DNA of 64,000 nt, from the NCBI RefSeq assembly GCF_000703085.1, contig NZ_JNLL01000001.1:1674001-1738000 (forward strand). The letters run 5' to 3'. The notes under the pieces were generated by a model that did no database searches, was not told the origin of the DNA, and was given only the letters and a program-made list of their open reading frames with translations. This DNA comes from Persephonella sp. KM09-Lau-8. Its GTDB lineage: Bacteria > Aquificota > Aquificia > Aquificales > Hydrogenothermaceae. Of this stretch, positions 19,970-30,369 are shown piece by piece (position 1 is the stretch's first letter; every line of letters begins with the position of its first letter). Position numbers and translations under genes: made by a program.

Positions 19970-20168
19970 GGTATTCAAGTAGTTTTTCTGCTACTTTTTC
20001 TGGCGGGACATTATATTCCCCCCTTTCAATTAGCTCTTTGATTTTTTCTATTTTTTGCCTTCTCAAATTCTTCTCCTCCGTCAGATATTTTTCTATCTTC
20101 TGAAGTTCCTTTTCGCTAAGATTTCCTAACTTTTCTTCCAGCAGTTTTCTTAACTTTTTCTCGTCCAA
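19953..20168 (-). CDS. flgM: FlgM-like anti-sigma-28 factor
   Basis: Probable inhibitor of the flagellar sigma factor FliA. The 71-residue, Lys/Glu-rich helical protein has the FlgM C-terminal pattern: RRQKIEKIKELIERGEYNV, then PPEKVAEKLLEYL, matching the family's IKxAIExGxYxVDPEKIAEKLL core. It converges with the desulfurase gene, overlapping by 17 bases. No other flagellar gene is in the window, so the assignment rests on sequence pattern alone. Confidence 0.65.
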   Translation of the reverse strand: MDEKKLRKLLEEKLGNLSEKELQKIEKYLTEEKNLRRQKIEKIKELIERGEYNVPPEKVAEKLLEYLKKNR

Positions 20169-20251
20169 TTTCTTCTTCCTTCTGCCTACTCTTTTCGGTA
20201 TAATCTGTTAATTATTTAATAATATTCTTAATTCATAATCGGGTGTGTAAA

Positions 20252-20860
20252 ATGTTAATCTCAATAGATACTTATTCGGAGAATCTTGGGATATCTTTGA
20301 TAGATGGGCATAAGCTTGTTGTAAAGCAGGTTTACCATAAACTAAAGCCATTTTCCGAACTCCTTATGGAAAAAATAGATATGATATTTAATCAGCTTGG
20401 ATACTCCCCCTCCATTTTATATGCTGTATCTGTAAATAAAGGTCCCGGCAGTTATACAGGACTCAGGGTTGGTATAACAGTAGCCAAAACAATATCATAT
20501 TCCCTTAATATTCCAATATACGTTTTTAGCTCCCTTGAGGCAATGGCCTATAAATATAGAGCTCATGAAGGTAATATTACTGTTGCTATTAACGCCGGCA
20601 AAGGAGAGTGTTATGTTGCTGATTTCCAGTCAGATATTTCAGATATAACTCAGATATCAGAAATCAGATTAATGAAAATAAATGAATTTAAAAAAGAAAT
20701 TCCTGAAAATCTTGTGGTTGTGAAGAATTTAGATATACATGGGGATAACATTATCCATGATATTGAGGATTTATCCACTGAAGGAGCATTTTTAGCCTTG
20801 AAGCATCAACAAAAGGAAGACCCCATTAGACTGGAGCCTGTCTATATCAGACCTTTATAG
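20252..20860 (+). CDS. tsaB: tRNA threonylcarbamoyladenosine biosynthesis protein TsaB
   Basis: Partner of TsaD in making t6A at position 37 of ANN-reading tRNAs. The product has the ASKHA-fold opening (LISIDTYSENLGISL) and the signature GPGSYTGLRVGITVAKTI near residue 70. I choose ATG 20,252 (202 residues); a GTG at 20,243 would add three. A TATAAT at 20,199-20,204 may be its promoter. Confidence 0.9.
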   Translation: MLISIDTYSENLGISLIDGHKLVVKQVYHKLKPFSELLMEKIDMIFNQLGYSPSILYAVSVNKGPGSYTGLRVGITVAKTISYSLNIPIYVFSSLEAMAYKYRAHEGNITVAINAGKGECYVADFQSDISDITQISEIRLMKINEFKKEIPENLVVVKNLDIHGDNIIHDIEDLSTEGAFLALKHQQKEDPIRLEPVYIRPL

Positions 20861-21172
20861 TTTGAGAAAAACCTTTGTTGAGTTTCTTAAAACAAAAGGA
20901 AATGTAATTAACCCAAAAATAATCCCAATAGTCAAAAATCTAAAAGCAGTGTCTTTATGACTATACAAAAATGTATTGTAGATTATGGTTTTGCCAAGCA
21001 TTATCAGTGCTATCAAAAGGATAATAAGACTTAAAGCACCCAGCGAGATATAAAATAGATGATTCTGTCCACTATTTCTAAATCTATAATCCAGAAAATA
21101 TAAAAAACCCAGTGAAAATATAAAAACTGTTGTAAGGCTAAAACCAAGTCCTACGCTTAATATCTCAACCAT
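20855..21172 (-). CDS. Small membrane protein, three spans
   Basis: I do not recognise the family. The 105 residues have about three hydrophobic segments (about 3-28, 41-63, 80-98). It overlaps the ppx/gppA gene by 8 bases and ends 6 bases inside the convergent tsaB. Context gives no clear function. Confidence 0.6.
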   Translation of the reverse strand: MVEILSVGLGFSLTTVFIFSLGFLYFLDYRFRNSGQNHLFYISLGALSLIILLIALIMLGKTIIYNTFLYSHKDTAFRFLTIGIIFGLITFPFVLRNSTKVFLKL

Positions 21173-22118
21173 TAAATTTCTCCATTATTTTTTTTATTAC
21201 AGCCCCATGTCTGAGACCCCAATCACTAACAGTAATACTATCTTTTTCAAAAAAGTCAAGGGCAGTATCAAATATCACCAGTCCAGAGACTATGGCTTCT
21301 GCTCTTTTATCCTCAATTATAGGGATTGATTTTCTTTCTTCTACTGTCATTGAAGACAGTTTATCAAGCCATTTTTTTACGGCTTTTCGGGATAAAACTG
21401 TTTTATGAACTTTTGCAGAGTTATAAGGAAAAACATGTTTTTCTAGTGCTGCGACTGTTGTAATTGTTCCACCAAGACCTATAAACTGCTGTGCAGTGGA
21501 ATAATTTGCTATTTTCTGTAAATGCTGAAGTATAAACTGTCTCATATTATCTAATTCTTCTTTTTCAGGAGGGTCAGATTTTATAAATCTTTCTGTAAGG
21601 GAAACTATACCAAATGGGAAAGAAACAGAATCTTTTATCTGATATCCATTATTTTTTTGACCATATACAAACTCTGTGCTTCCGCCTCCCTGGTCTATAA
21701 CAACAAAATCTGATTGGGGGTTAACCCCGTAAGCGGTAGCCAGAAATGAAAGGTAAGCCTCTTCTTCTCCAGAGATTAACTGAACATCAATTCCCAGTTG
21801 TTTAATCTTCTCAAGTAATTCATTACCATTCTTTGCCTCTCTACAGGCCTGTGTAGCATATCCATAAATTTCCTTAACTCCATATTCTCTGGCAATAAGA
21901 ACATACTCTTTTAAAGTAGATAAGACCTCATTAATTGCTTCTTCCTGCAGGTATCCTGTTTCTTTAAGTTTTCTGCCTAAGGCTGTAATTCTGCCGACAG
22001 ATAGGATATCTTCTATGCTATCAAGTGTTTCTTCAAGGGTATCTTTTATATGGACTGCAGATATCAGGAGACGGGTAGAGTATGTCCCTATATCAACTAT
22101 TGCTATTTTTTCCACCAC
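21165..22118 (-). CDS. Ppx/GppA family phosphatase (exopolyphosphatase-type)
   Basis: Hydrolyses terminal phosphates of polyphosphate or (p)ppGpp. The 317 residues follow the ASKHA family: phosphate-1 motif AIVDIGTYSTRLLI, phosphate-2 motif VVIDQGGGSTEFVYG and the conserved GLGGTITTVAAL. Two GTG codons at 22,118 and 22,115 compete as start. It follows the NIL gene by 7 bases in the thrC cluster. Confidence 0.88.
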   Translation of the reverse strand: MVEKIAIVDIGTYSTRLLISAVHIKDTLEETLDSIEDILSVGRITALGRKLKETGYLQEEAINEVLSTLKEYVLIAREYGVKEIYGYATQACREAKNGNELLEKIKQLGIDVQLISGEEEAYLSFLATAYGVNPQSDFVVIDQGGGSTEFVYGQKNNGYQIKDSVSFPFGIVSLTERFIKSDPPEKEELDNMRQFILQHLQKIANYSTAQQFIGLGGTITTVAALEKHVFPYNSAKVHKTVLSRKAVKKWLDKLSSMTVEERKSIPIIEDKRAEAIVSGLVIFDTALDFFEKDSITVSDWGLRHGAVIKKIMEKFNG

Positions 22119-22125
22119 TTTTTAT

Positions 22126-22368
22126 TTACTCCATAAAAACCTGTCCTTCAAGTGGTGAAACCTCTATCCCCTGCGCCTCCATATATTTGATTGCTTCTTC
22201 AATCTGGTCTTCATCTCCTGTTAGCTCAAGCTCAAGCCAGCCAATAGTGTCTGTTACATTGGCTTTTCTTATATTAATCTCCACATCAAAATTTTTACAT
22301 ACACGGCTGAGAATAGGCTCTTTTATTTTGTCTTCAGGATAGATAAGTTTTAACTTAATGGATTCCAT
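22126..22368 (-). CDS. NIL domain protein
   Basis: An 80-residue free-standing NIL domain (PF09383; motifs NIRKANVTDTIGWLELELTG and EEAIKYMEAQGIEV). NIL domains occur on MetN and on ferredoxin-like proteins tied to methionine or homocysteine synthesis, where they bind ligand or partner proteins. It sits 3 bases after the sulfur-carrier gene and in the same run as thrC, which points to sulfur-amino-acid metabolism. Confidence 0.85.
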   Translation of the reverse strand: MESIKLKLIYPEDKIKEPILSRVCKNFDVEINIRKANVTDTIGWLELELTGDEDQIEEAIKYMEAQGIEVSPLEGQVFME

Positions 22369-22371
22369 CTT

Positions 22372-22656
22372 TTAGACCTCCAGTCCCCCTGCTATGGCTG
22401 GAATTATTGCAACAACATCACCATCTTTAAGTTCTGTATCTTTCCCTTTTAAAAATCTGATATCTTCGTCATTAACAAAAAAGTTTACAAACTTTCTGAT
22501 TTCACCATTTTCCTCAACAAGTCTTTCTTTTATTCCAGGAAATTCTTTTTCAAGGGCATCAATAAGTTCTGCGATTGTAGAAGCTTCAACCTGAACTTCA
22601 CCCTGTCCCTGTGTTACCCTTCTTAAAGCTGTTGGTATTCTAACTGTTACTGCCAT
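22372..22656 (-). CDS. MoaD/ThiS-family sulfur carrier with C-terminal extension after Gly-Gly
   Basis: A 94-residue ubiquitin-fold sulfur carrier (TVRIPTALRRVTQGQGEVQV, DGDVVAIIPAIAGG). Active carriers end in Gly-Gly, which is adenylated and thiocarboxylated. Here three residues (LEV) follow Gly90-Gly91, so a protease would have to expose it, as in carrier systems that use a JAMM-type metalloprotease. It lies between thrC and the NIL gene with 13- and 3-base gaps. Confidence 0.85.
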   Translation of the reverse strand: MAVTVRIPTALRRVTQGQGEVQVEASTIAELIDALEKEFPGIKERLVEENGEIRKFVNFFVNDEDIRFLKGKDTELKDGDVVAIIPAIAGGLEV

Positions 22657-22669
22657 TTATTTTCCTCCT

Positions 22670-23902
22670 TTAAACCTTTATTCCAATAACTTTTTCTTTG
22701 AACTCATGAAGAGAAGGTTTTATATGTATAGGCTGGTTTAAATGTCCTTCCAGCACTTCCATTGTTTTGTATCCGTTTCCTGTTATGTAAGCAACAACAA
22801 TCTCATCTGGGTCAAATACGCCTTTTTCAGCAAACTTTTTCAGAACAGCAATAGTTGTTCCGCCTGCTGTTTCTGTGAAAATACCTTCTGTTTCAGCAAG
22901 TAGTTTCATACCTTCTATGATTTCCTCATTTGTGGCTATTTCCATATCCCCATTACTTTCTCTGGCCACTTTTACAGCATAAGGACCATCGGCAGGGTTT
23001 CCGATAGCAATTGATTTTGCGATTGTGTCAGGTTTTTCCGGAATAATCCAATCTCTACCTTCTTTAAATGCTTTGTATATAGGGCTACATCCTGCAGCCT
23101 GTGCACCATACATTCTTGGTGGGTTGTCAGATATCAGACCTACTGTTCTTAGCTCATTAAAGCCTTTCCAGATTTTTGTATATAAAGAACCGGATGCCAG
23201 AGGAGCTACAACTGCACCTGGGGCTTTCCATCCAAGCTGCTCTGCAACTTCAAATGCCAGTGTTTTGGAGCCTTCTGAGTAAAACGGTCTAACATTTATA
23301 TTAACAAAAGCCCATCCAAATTCATTTGCTACCTCAGAGGATAATCTATTAACATCATCGTAGTTTCCTTCAACAGCAACAACTGTTGGATTAAATACCA
23401 GTGAACCTATTATTTTGTTTGTTTCCAGATTTGCAGGTATAAAAACATAACATTTCATTCCTGAAGCAGCTGCATTTGCAGCAACAGAGTTTGCAAGGTT
23501 TCCTGTGGAAGCACATGCAGCTGTATCAAATCCAAACTCTTTGGCCTTAGACAGTGCAACTGCAACAACCCTGTCTTTAAAAGAAAGTGTAGGATGATTT
23601 ACAGAATCATCTTTTATATAAAGATTATTTAATCCTAATTCTCTTCCTAATTTTTCAGCTTTAATAAGCGGTGTAAATCCGGCAGATAAGCCAACAGTTG
23701 GGTTATCTACAGGTAAAAGGTCTATATATCTCCACAGGCTTTTTGGCCCTTTTTCAATTTTTTCTCTGGAAATATTTTGTTTAATCTCATCATAATCATA
23801 TTCAATTTCCAGTGGCCCAAAACAGAACTCACATACATGAATAGGCTCTACTGGATACTCTTTACCACACTCTTTACATCTTAATGCTTTTACTTTTGCC
23901 AA
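22670..23902 (-). CDS. thrC: Threonine synthase
   Basis: PLP enzyme converting O-phosphohomoserine to threonine. The 410 residues open with a zinc-ribbon-like segment (CKECGKEYPVE ... CEFCFGPLE) and contain the PLP lysine motif HPTLSFKDRV and the glycine-rich phosphate loop CASTGNLANSVAA. A TTG start is supported by a GGAGG site. Being first in an operon with a sulfur carrier and a NIL protein, it could alternatively act on an activated homoserine in a sulfur-transfer reaction; plain ThrC is the safer call. Confidence 0.88.
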   Translation of the reverse strand: MAKVKALRCKECGKEYPVEPIHVCEFCFGPLEIEYDYDEIKQNISREKIEKGPKSLWRYIDLLPVDNPTVGLSAGFTPLIKAEKLGRELGLNNLYIKDDSVNHPTLSFKDRVVAVALSKAKEFGFDTAACASTGNLANSVAANAAASGMKCYVFIPANLETNKIIGSLVFNPTVVAVEGNYDDVNRLSSEVANEFGWAFVNINVRPFYSEGSKTLAFEVAEQLGWKAPGAVVAPLASGSLYTKIWKGFNELRTVGLISDNPPRMYGAQAAGCSPIYKAFKEGRDWIIPEKPDTIAKSIAIGNPADGPYAVKVARESNGDMEIATNEEIIEGMKLLAETEGIFTETAGGTTIAVLKKFAEKGVFDPDEIVVAYITGNGYKTMEVLEGHLNQPIHIKPSLHEFKEKVIGIKV

Positions 23903-24028
23903 TTTGTAGACCTCCGAGGAAATATAGAGTAATAATTATAATATAAAATACAGTTTCATAAAAAAGTATTGACCTTGCTCATGTTTGATTTCAAAATGTC
24001 TCAAAAGTTATTCAGATATACACAGCCA

Positions 24029-24056
24029 TTGAAAATAATGATAAAATAGATAAAAT
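24029..24056 (+). promoter_or_regulatory. Candidate promoter of guaB
   Basis: TTGAAA (24,029-24,034), 16-base spacer, TAAAAT (24,051-24,056), about 48 bases before the guaB start. Confidence 0.35.
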
Positions 24057-24067
24057 TTCATAAATAA

Positions 24068-25573
<1,506 letters not shown>

Positions 25574-25586
25574 GGAGGTGTGAAAA

Positions 25587-25700
25587 ATGCCTCAAGAACC
25601 TATTACAGCAGTAATATCTGCTATAGGGTTTGTTATATTTTTTGTTCTGGTGATTGGTTTTATTGTAAAAGATGCAATGAATCGCTTTAAAAATCAGTAA
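25587..25700 (+). CDS. Single-span membrane microprotein (37 aa)
   Basis: Begins MPQEPITAVISAIGFVIFFV and continues LVIGFIVKDAMNRFKNQ: a short acidic N terminus, one transmembrane helix and a basic tail. A very strong AGGAGGTG site precedes the ATG. It sits between guaB and the next hypothetical gene in the same direction. No family recognised. Confidence 0.65.
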   Translation: MPQEPITAVISAIGFVIFFVLVIGFIVKDAMNRFKNQ

Positions 25701-25721
25701 TAGTTTATGGAGTTTTAAAAT

Positions 25722-26084
25722 ATGAAAAAAGAGATTTCTTCTTTTGATATGCTCCTTACACAGGAGCTTACCAACTTAGAGAGATTTATAGTTAAAAGTC
25801 CTTTAGGGACAAATGAATTCTGGAGTGAATGGCAGGCAAAAACTGGGGAAATTGTAATAACAAAAGCTGCAATAAAAAGAGCTCTCAGAACACATAAAGG
25901 GCAGCTTTCAGAAGAGGAAATTACCAAACTATCCTCTATGTTAGAGGCTTTCAGGGAAATTGCAAGTTATCTTGAACTCCTTAGGCAGACAGCCCTTAAA
26001 ATAAGGGGCATTGATGCTGGAGATTGGGATATTTTAGGTGGAATTGAAGGTGAAAGTGAAGGAGAGGATGATTTACCATTTTAG
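25722..26084 (+). CDS. Hypothetical protein with SSB-like acidic C-terminal tip
   Basis: The 120 residues are mostly helical and not a family I recognise. The C terminus is an acidic linker ending DDLPF, which closely resembles the DDDIPF tip by which single-stranded DNA-binding protein recruits RecO, PriA, RecQ and other partners. There is no OB-fold sequence here, so it is not SSB itself. It sits just before pgk with a 9-base gap. Confidence 0.7.
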   Translation: MKKEISSFDMLLTQELTNLERFIVKSPLGTNEFWSEWQAKTGEIVITKAAIKRALRTHKGQLSEEEITKLSSMLEAFREIASYLELLRQTALKIRGIDAGDWDILGGIEGESEGEDDLPF

Positions 26085-26093
26085 GAGGGCAAA

Positions 26094-27299
26094 ATGTTCA
26101 ACGGATATATGACACTGGAAGATGTTGATGTTTCAGAAAAAAGGGTTTTTGTCCGTGTTGATTACAATGTTCCCCTTGATGAACATGGGAACATAGTTGA
26201 TGATGTCAGAATAAGAGAAACAATTCCAACAATAAACTATCTTATAGACAGGGGAGCTAAGATTATCTTAGGTTCCCACCTTGGAAGACCTAAAGGGGAA
26301 AGGAATCCTAAATATTCCCTTTATCCTGTGGCAAAAAGACTGGAAAGACTTCTTGAAAAGGAAGTTAAGTTTTTACCTGATTGTATAGGAAAAGATGTAG
26401 AGGAAACAGTAAATTCAATGAAAGAAGGGGATGTTGTTCTTCTTGAAAATCTAAGATTTCATCCCGGTGAAGAAAAAAATGACCCTGAATTTGCAAAAGC
26501 CCTTGCATCCCTTGCTGATATTTATGTAATAGATGCTTTTGGAACATGCCACAGAAAACATGCCTCAATGTATGGAATAAAGGATTATATCCAGCCTGTA
26601 GTTATGGGCTTTCTGCTTGAAAGGGAGCTTAAATATTTTGAAAAAGCACTTGTTAACCCACAAAGACCTGTTATTGCATTTTTAGGCGGTTCAAAGGTTT
26701 CCTCAAAACTTGGAGTGATAACCCATCTTTTAGATAAAGTAGATAAGATTTTTATCGGTGGAGCTATGGCATTTACCTTCCTAAAAGCTCAGGGCTACGA
26801 TGTCGGTAGCTCCCTTGTTGAAGAAGATATGTTTGATGAGGCTTTATCAGTTATAGAAAAAGCAAAGAAATTAGGAGTTAAATTTTATCTACCTGTTGAC
26901 TTTATCTGTGGACAAGCTGTTTCAGAGCAAACACCTGTTATTGAGGTTGCATGGCAGGAAATTCCAAAAGGCTGGATGGGACTTGATATTGGTCATGCCT
27001 CAACAACATTGATTAAAGAAATCCTGAAAGATGTCCAAACAATTATATGGAACGGTCCTATGGGTGTTTTTGAACTGGAAAAATTCAAATATGGAACATT
27101 TGCCCTTGCCCATGCAATAGCTGAGTCCCCTGCCCTATCCATAGCAGGAGGAGGGGATACAGATTATGCAATCCATAAAGCAGGTGTTGTTGATGACATA
27201 AGCTACATATCAACAGGTGGTGGTGCTTTTCTGGAACTGCTTGAAGGAAAGCAACTTCCATGCCTTGAAGCTATAACAAGAAAAACCGGAGAGCAGTAG
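26094..27299 (+). CDS. pgk: Phosphoglycerate kinase
   Basis: Interconverts 1,3-bisphosphoglycerate and 3-phosphoglycerate with ATP. The 401 residues show the N-domain signature RVFVRVDYNVPLDEHGN, substrate motif GSHLGRPKG, and C-domain nucleotide motifs GGAMAFTFLKAQG and WNGPMGVFE plus GGGDT. Normal length. Its TAG shares its last base with the GTG start of the suhB-like gene. Confidence 0.96.
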   Translation: MFNGYMTLEDVDVSEKRVFVRVDYNVPLDEHGNIVDDVRIRETIPTINYLIDRGAKIILGSHLGRPKGERNPKYSLYPVAKRLERLLEKEVKFLPDCIGKDVEETVNSMKEGDVVLLENLRFHPGEEKNDPEFAKALASLADIYVIDAFGTCHRKHASMYGIKDYIQPVVMGFLLERELKYFEKALVNPQRPVIAFLGGSKVSSKLGVITHLLDKVDKIFIGGAMAFTFLKAQGYDVGSSLVEEDMFDEALSVIEKAKKLGVKFYLPVDFICGQAVSEQTPVIEVAWQEIPKGWMGLDIGHASTTLIKEILKDVQTIIWNGPMGVFELEKFKYGTFALAHAIAESPALSIAGGGDTDYAIHKAGVVDDISYISTGGGAFLELLEGKQLPCLEAITRKTGEQ

Positions 27300-28083
27300 T
27301 GGATTTGAATAACTTTGTTCAGACAGCCAAGGAAGCTGCCGTTTTAGGGGCTATATCCTGAAGGAAAATTTTAAAAAAATCAAAAGAGAAGATGTTGAGT
27401 ATAAATCAAAGAAGGATTTTGTTACTTATGTGGATAAACTTTCAGAGGAAAGAATAAAAAATTTTATTCTGTCTGTTTATCCAGACCATAGTTTTTTAGG
27501 TGAGGAAGAAGGAAGTTCAGGTTCTCAAAGCAGTGAATACAGATGGATAGTAGACCCCCTTGATGGAACCAAAAATTATATAAATGGATTTGAGATATTT
27601 GCTGTTTCGGTTGCGCTGGAAAAAGATAATGAAATAATTGCCGGAGCAATATATATTCCTATGTTAGATAAGCTTTATTGGGCAGGAAAAGGAACAGGTG
27701 CTTATATGAACGGTACTAAAATCTCAGTATCAAATCGCCCAGTTGATATGGCTGTTATAGCAACAGGTTTTCCTTTCAGATATCAGGAAGAGATTGATAT
27801 TTATCTAAAAGCATTTAGAGAAGCTATGATAACCTTTTCTGCTGTTAGAAGACCCGGAGCTGCAGCTGTAGACCTTGCTATGACTGCAGAAGGCGTATTT
27901 GATGGATTTTTTGAGATGAAACTCTCTGTATGGGATATAGCAGCTGGCGTTTTACTGGTAGAAGAGGCTGGGGGTATATTTACCAATTTCAATGGCACCA
28001 GAGAATTAGATGGAAATGTTGTAGCCGGTGGTGAAGAAATTCATAAAATACTTTTTGATATTGTTCAGAGGAATTTAGTATAA
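27299..28083 (+). CDS. suhB: Inositol monophosphatase family protein, frameshifted near its N terminus
   Basis: Lithium-sensitive phosphatase family (SuhB/IMPase). A GTG at 27,299 opens a frame reading VDLNNFVQTAKEAAVLG, which stops at 27,359. Adding one G to the G4 run at 27,350-27,353 joins it as VLG-GYILKENFKKI to the long frame that carries E-E (GEEEGS), DPLDGTKNY and WDIAAG, the metal and catalytic motifs, giving about 262 residues, the usual size. Without the correction only an N-truncated ORF from 27,430 remains. Adjacent to pheA (next ATG follows the stop directly). Confidence 0.82.
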
Positions 28084-29169
28084 ATGGATTACAGAGAGCA
28101 GTTACAGCAGCTTAGAATTCAGATAGACCAGATAGATGAAGAAATCTTAAAACTTCTTAATAAAAGGGCAGAGCTTGCCAAAAAAGTAGGAGAAATAAAA
28201 AAAGAGCACAAGCTCCCTATATACGTTCCAAGCAGGGAGCAGGCTATATTCCAGAGATTAGAAGAACTCAACAAAAAATATGGGGAAATATTTCCCACAG
28301 ACTACATAAAACCTGTTTTCAGAGAAATTATATCTGCCTGCCGCTCAACAGAAGAAAGTTTGAAGGTAGCATATCTGGGACCCAGAGCCACATTTACCCA
28401 TCAGGCTGCTATTGAACATTTTGGTCAGGCTGTTGAATTTATTCCTGTTCAAACAATAAAGGATGTATTTGAAGAAATTACAAAAGAAAAAGCAGATTTT
28501 GGGGTTGTCCCTGTAGAAAACACAATAGAAGGAATTGTTAACTATACCCTTGACCTGCTTGTTGATTATCCTTTGAAAATCACAGGTGAGGTAATACTTG
28601 AGATATCCCTTCATCTAATGGGAATTAATCCAAATCTTAATGAAATCCAGAGAGTTTATTCCCACAGACATGCCCTTGCAGAATGTAGGGAATGGCTTAT
28701 GAAAAATCTATCTGATGCACAGCTTATTGAGGTGGAATCAACAGCAAAAGCTGCTGAAATGGCTAAAGATGACTATGAAGCAGCAGCTGTTGCCAGTGAA
28801 GCAGCAGCAGATATATACGGTCTTCATATAATAGAAAGAAAAATAGATAAACATACCCACAACTACACAAGATTCCTGATAATAGGTAAAGAAATTTCTC
28901 CACCTACAGGAAATGATAAAACCACCTTTGTTTTTTCCCTGAAAAATCAGGTTGGTGCACTTTACAAAACCCTTGAACCCCTTTATAAACATGGGATTAA
29001 TATGACAAAAATAGAATCCCGTCCATCCAAAAAAGAAGCCTGGGATTATATATTCTTCACAGACATAGAGGGGCATATAAACGACAAAAAAGTAAAAGCA
29101 GCCCTTGATGAGTTAAAGGAAAGCTCCCCTTTCTTCAAAATTTTAGGTTCATATCCTAAAGCTCACTGA
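28084..29169 (+). CDS. pheA: Bifunctional chorismate mutase/prephenate dehydratase
   Basis: P-protein of phenylalanine biosynthesis. The 361 residues have an AroQ chorismate mutase (about 5-85; LRIQIDQIDEEILKLLNKRAELA), a prephenate dehydratase domain (about 93-270; AYLGPRATFTHQAA and the HNYTRFLII motif) and a C-terminal ACT domain (about 280-358) with ESRPSKKEAWDYIFF, the expected Phe-sensing part. Confidence 0.95.
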   Translation: MDYREQLQQLRIQIDQIDEEILKLLNKRAELAKKVGEIKKEHKLPIYVPSREQAIFQRLEELNKKYGEIFPTDYIKPVFREIISACRSTEESLKVAYLGPRATFTHQAAIEHFGQAVEFIPVQTIKDVFEEITKEKADFGVVPVENTIEGIVNYTLDLLVDYPLKITGEVILEISLHLMGINPNLNEIQRVYSHRHALAECREWLMKNLSDAQLIEVESTAKAAEMAKDDYEAAAVASEAAADIYGLHIIERKIDKHTHNYTRFLIIGKEISPPTGNDKTTFVFSLKNQVGALYKTLEPLYKHGINMTKIESRPSKKEAWDYIFFTDIEGHINDKKVKAALDELKESSPFFKILGSYPKAH

Positions 29170-30217
29170 ATTTGAGCCTTCTAAACAGAAATAGTCCAGC
29201 CATAAGATAAACAAAATCGACTGAAAATATCACATAAAAAGGTATAACGTTAGTTGATGCTATAGATGTGAGGAATGCTGTAGCATACCAGTAGACCACA
29301 ATAAGACCTGCTATAACAGCAATTGTGTATTTTTTTCTATTCCAGAGTAAAGGATAAACAACAAATCCCAGTATAAATGGGGATATCACTGTGGCCAGTT
29401 TCGAATAAAATTTACTCCAGTATAATGAAGCTGGATATCCAAATTTCTCTGCTATAACGGCAGCTTTGTAAAACTGTCTTATTGAAACAGGCTTTTTTAT
29501 TTTTACCAGTTTCTTTAAACTATTCAAATCTATTTTCTGGTTGTAATCATATTCCCTAACCTTCTTAATAGAAAAATCAGTAAAGCTCTTAAGGTCAATT
29601 ATCTTGGCATTTTTTATCTTTATTTTATTTTCTACTGTAAATTTGGAACCCTCAATTCTAAAGACAGGATCAAAATTTTTATTGAATCTAATGATAACTA
29701 TATTTTTCCCTGCTCTTTTCCTAAGGTCTAAAAAACCAAAATACATAAAAGTCCTCTTATCTATGGTAACCCACGAGTTATAAGCAATAAGAGGCTCATT
29801 TTTAGGCCTATTTTTCAAAAATAGATACATCTCCTGAGCTTTCATTTTAGCCACAGGCATAATTATTTCCAGATTTGTTAGCTGGATAAAAGAGATAAAA
29901 ACCGGAAATATAAATATGGCCAGTCCTAACTTTTTTAAGGATATACCATTTAACAGAATAGGATATATTTCCCTTCTATTTATCAGATCTTTTGCCAGTA
30001 AGAAAAAGGCAATTACCACAGAAATAGGCAGTATATAGTAAACTTTTTCAGGAAGCTGGTAAATCACATAAAGAAGCACAGCAGAGAAATCCAGATTTTT
30101 CGCCTTTCTGAGCAGTTCAATAAGCTCAACCAGTATGGCAACAATAGAAAAGGAGGGAATAATTACCAATAGATAAATGGTCAACTTTTTATATAAATAT
30201 CTATACAGTATTTTCAA
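29156..30217 (-). CDS. LptF/LptG family permease
   Basis: Inner-membrane half of the lipopolysaccharide exporter LptB2FG. The 353 residues have the YjgP/YjgQ pattern: three helices at each end (about 10-110 and 270-350) around a periplasmic beta-jellyroll segment (about 135-250). It fits a diderm host. LptF and LptG cannot be separated confidently. It converges with pheA, overlapping by 14 bases. Confidence 0.85.
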   Translation of the reverse strand: MKILYRYLYKKLTIYLLVIIPSFSIVAILVELIELLRKAKNLDFSAVLLYVIYQLPEKVYYILPISVVIAFFLLAKDLINRREIYPILLNGISLKKLGLAIFIFPVFISFIQLTNLEIIMPVAKMKAQEMYLFLKNRPKNEPLIAYNSWVTIDKRTFMYFGFLDLRKRAGKNIVIIRFNKNFDPVFRIEGSKFTVENKIKIKNAKIIDLKSFTDFSIKKVREYDYNQKIDLNSLKKLVKIKKPVSIRQFYKAAVIAEKFGYPASLYWSKFYSKLATVISPFILGFVVYPLLWNRKKYTIAVIAGLIVVYWYATAFLTSIASTNVIPFYVIFSVDFVYLMAGLFLFRRLKFSEL

Positions 30218-30297
30218 TTTTTATCCTTAAACAGCTGGTATTTATTTGATAAATATGATATATTATTTAAGTTTTTAATCACAGTCAAATAAACACG

Positions 30298-30345
30298 CTT
30301 CCCGCTGCAAAAGGGTTGCCCTTTGTGGTTTTTGGGAGGCGGAAG
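30298..30345 (+). promoter_or_regulatory. Structured leader of rpsB-tsf
   Basis: The untranslated stretch before rpsB can fold into nested stems: an outer helix 298-305 with 339-345 (one bulged C) and an inner hairpin AAAGGG/CCCTTT (310-315 with 319-324) with a TTG loop. Ribosomal protein leaders of rpsB are often S2-binding autoregulatory elements; this structure is a candidate for such a role. Confidence 0.45.
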
Positions 30346-30369
30346 AATAAACCCTTAGGAGGTAGTATT

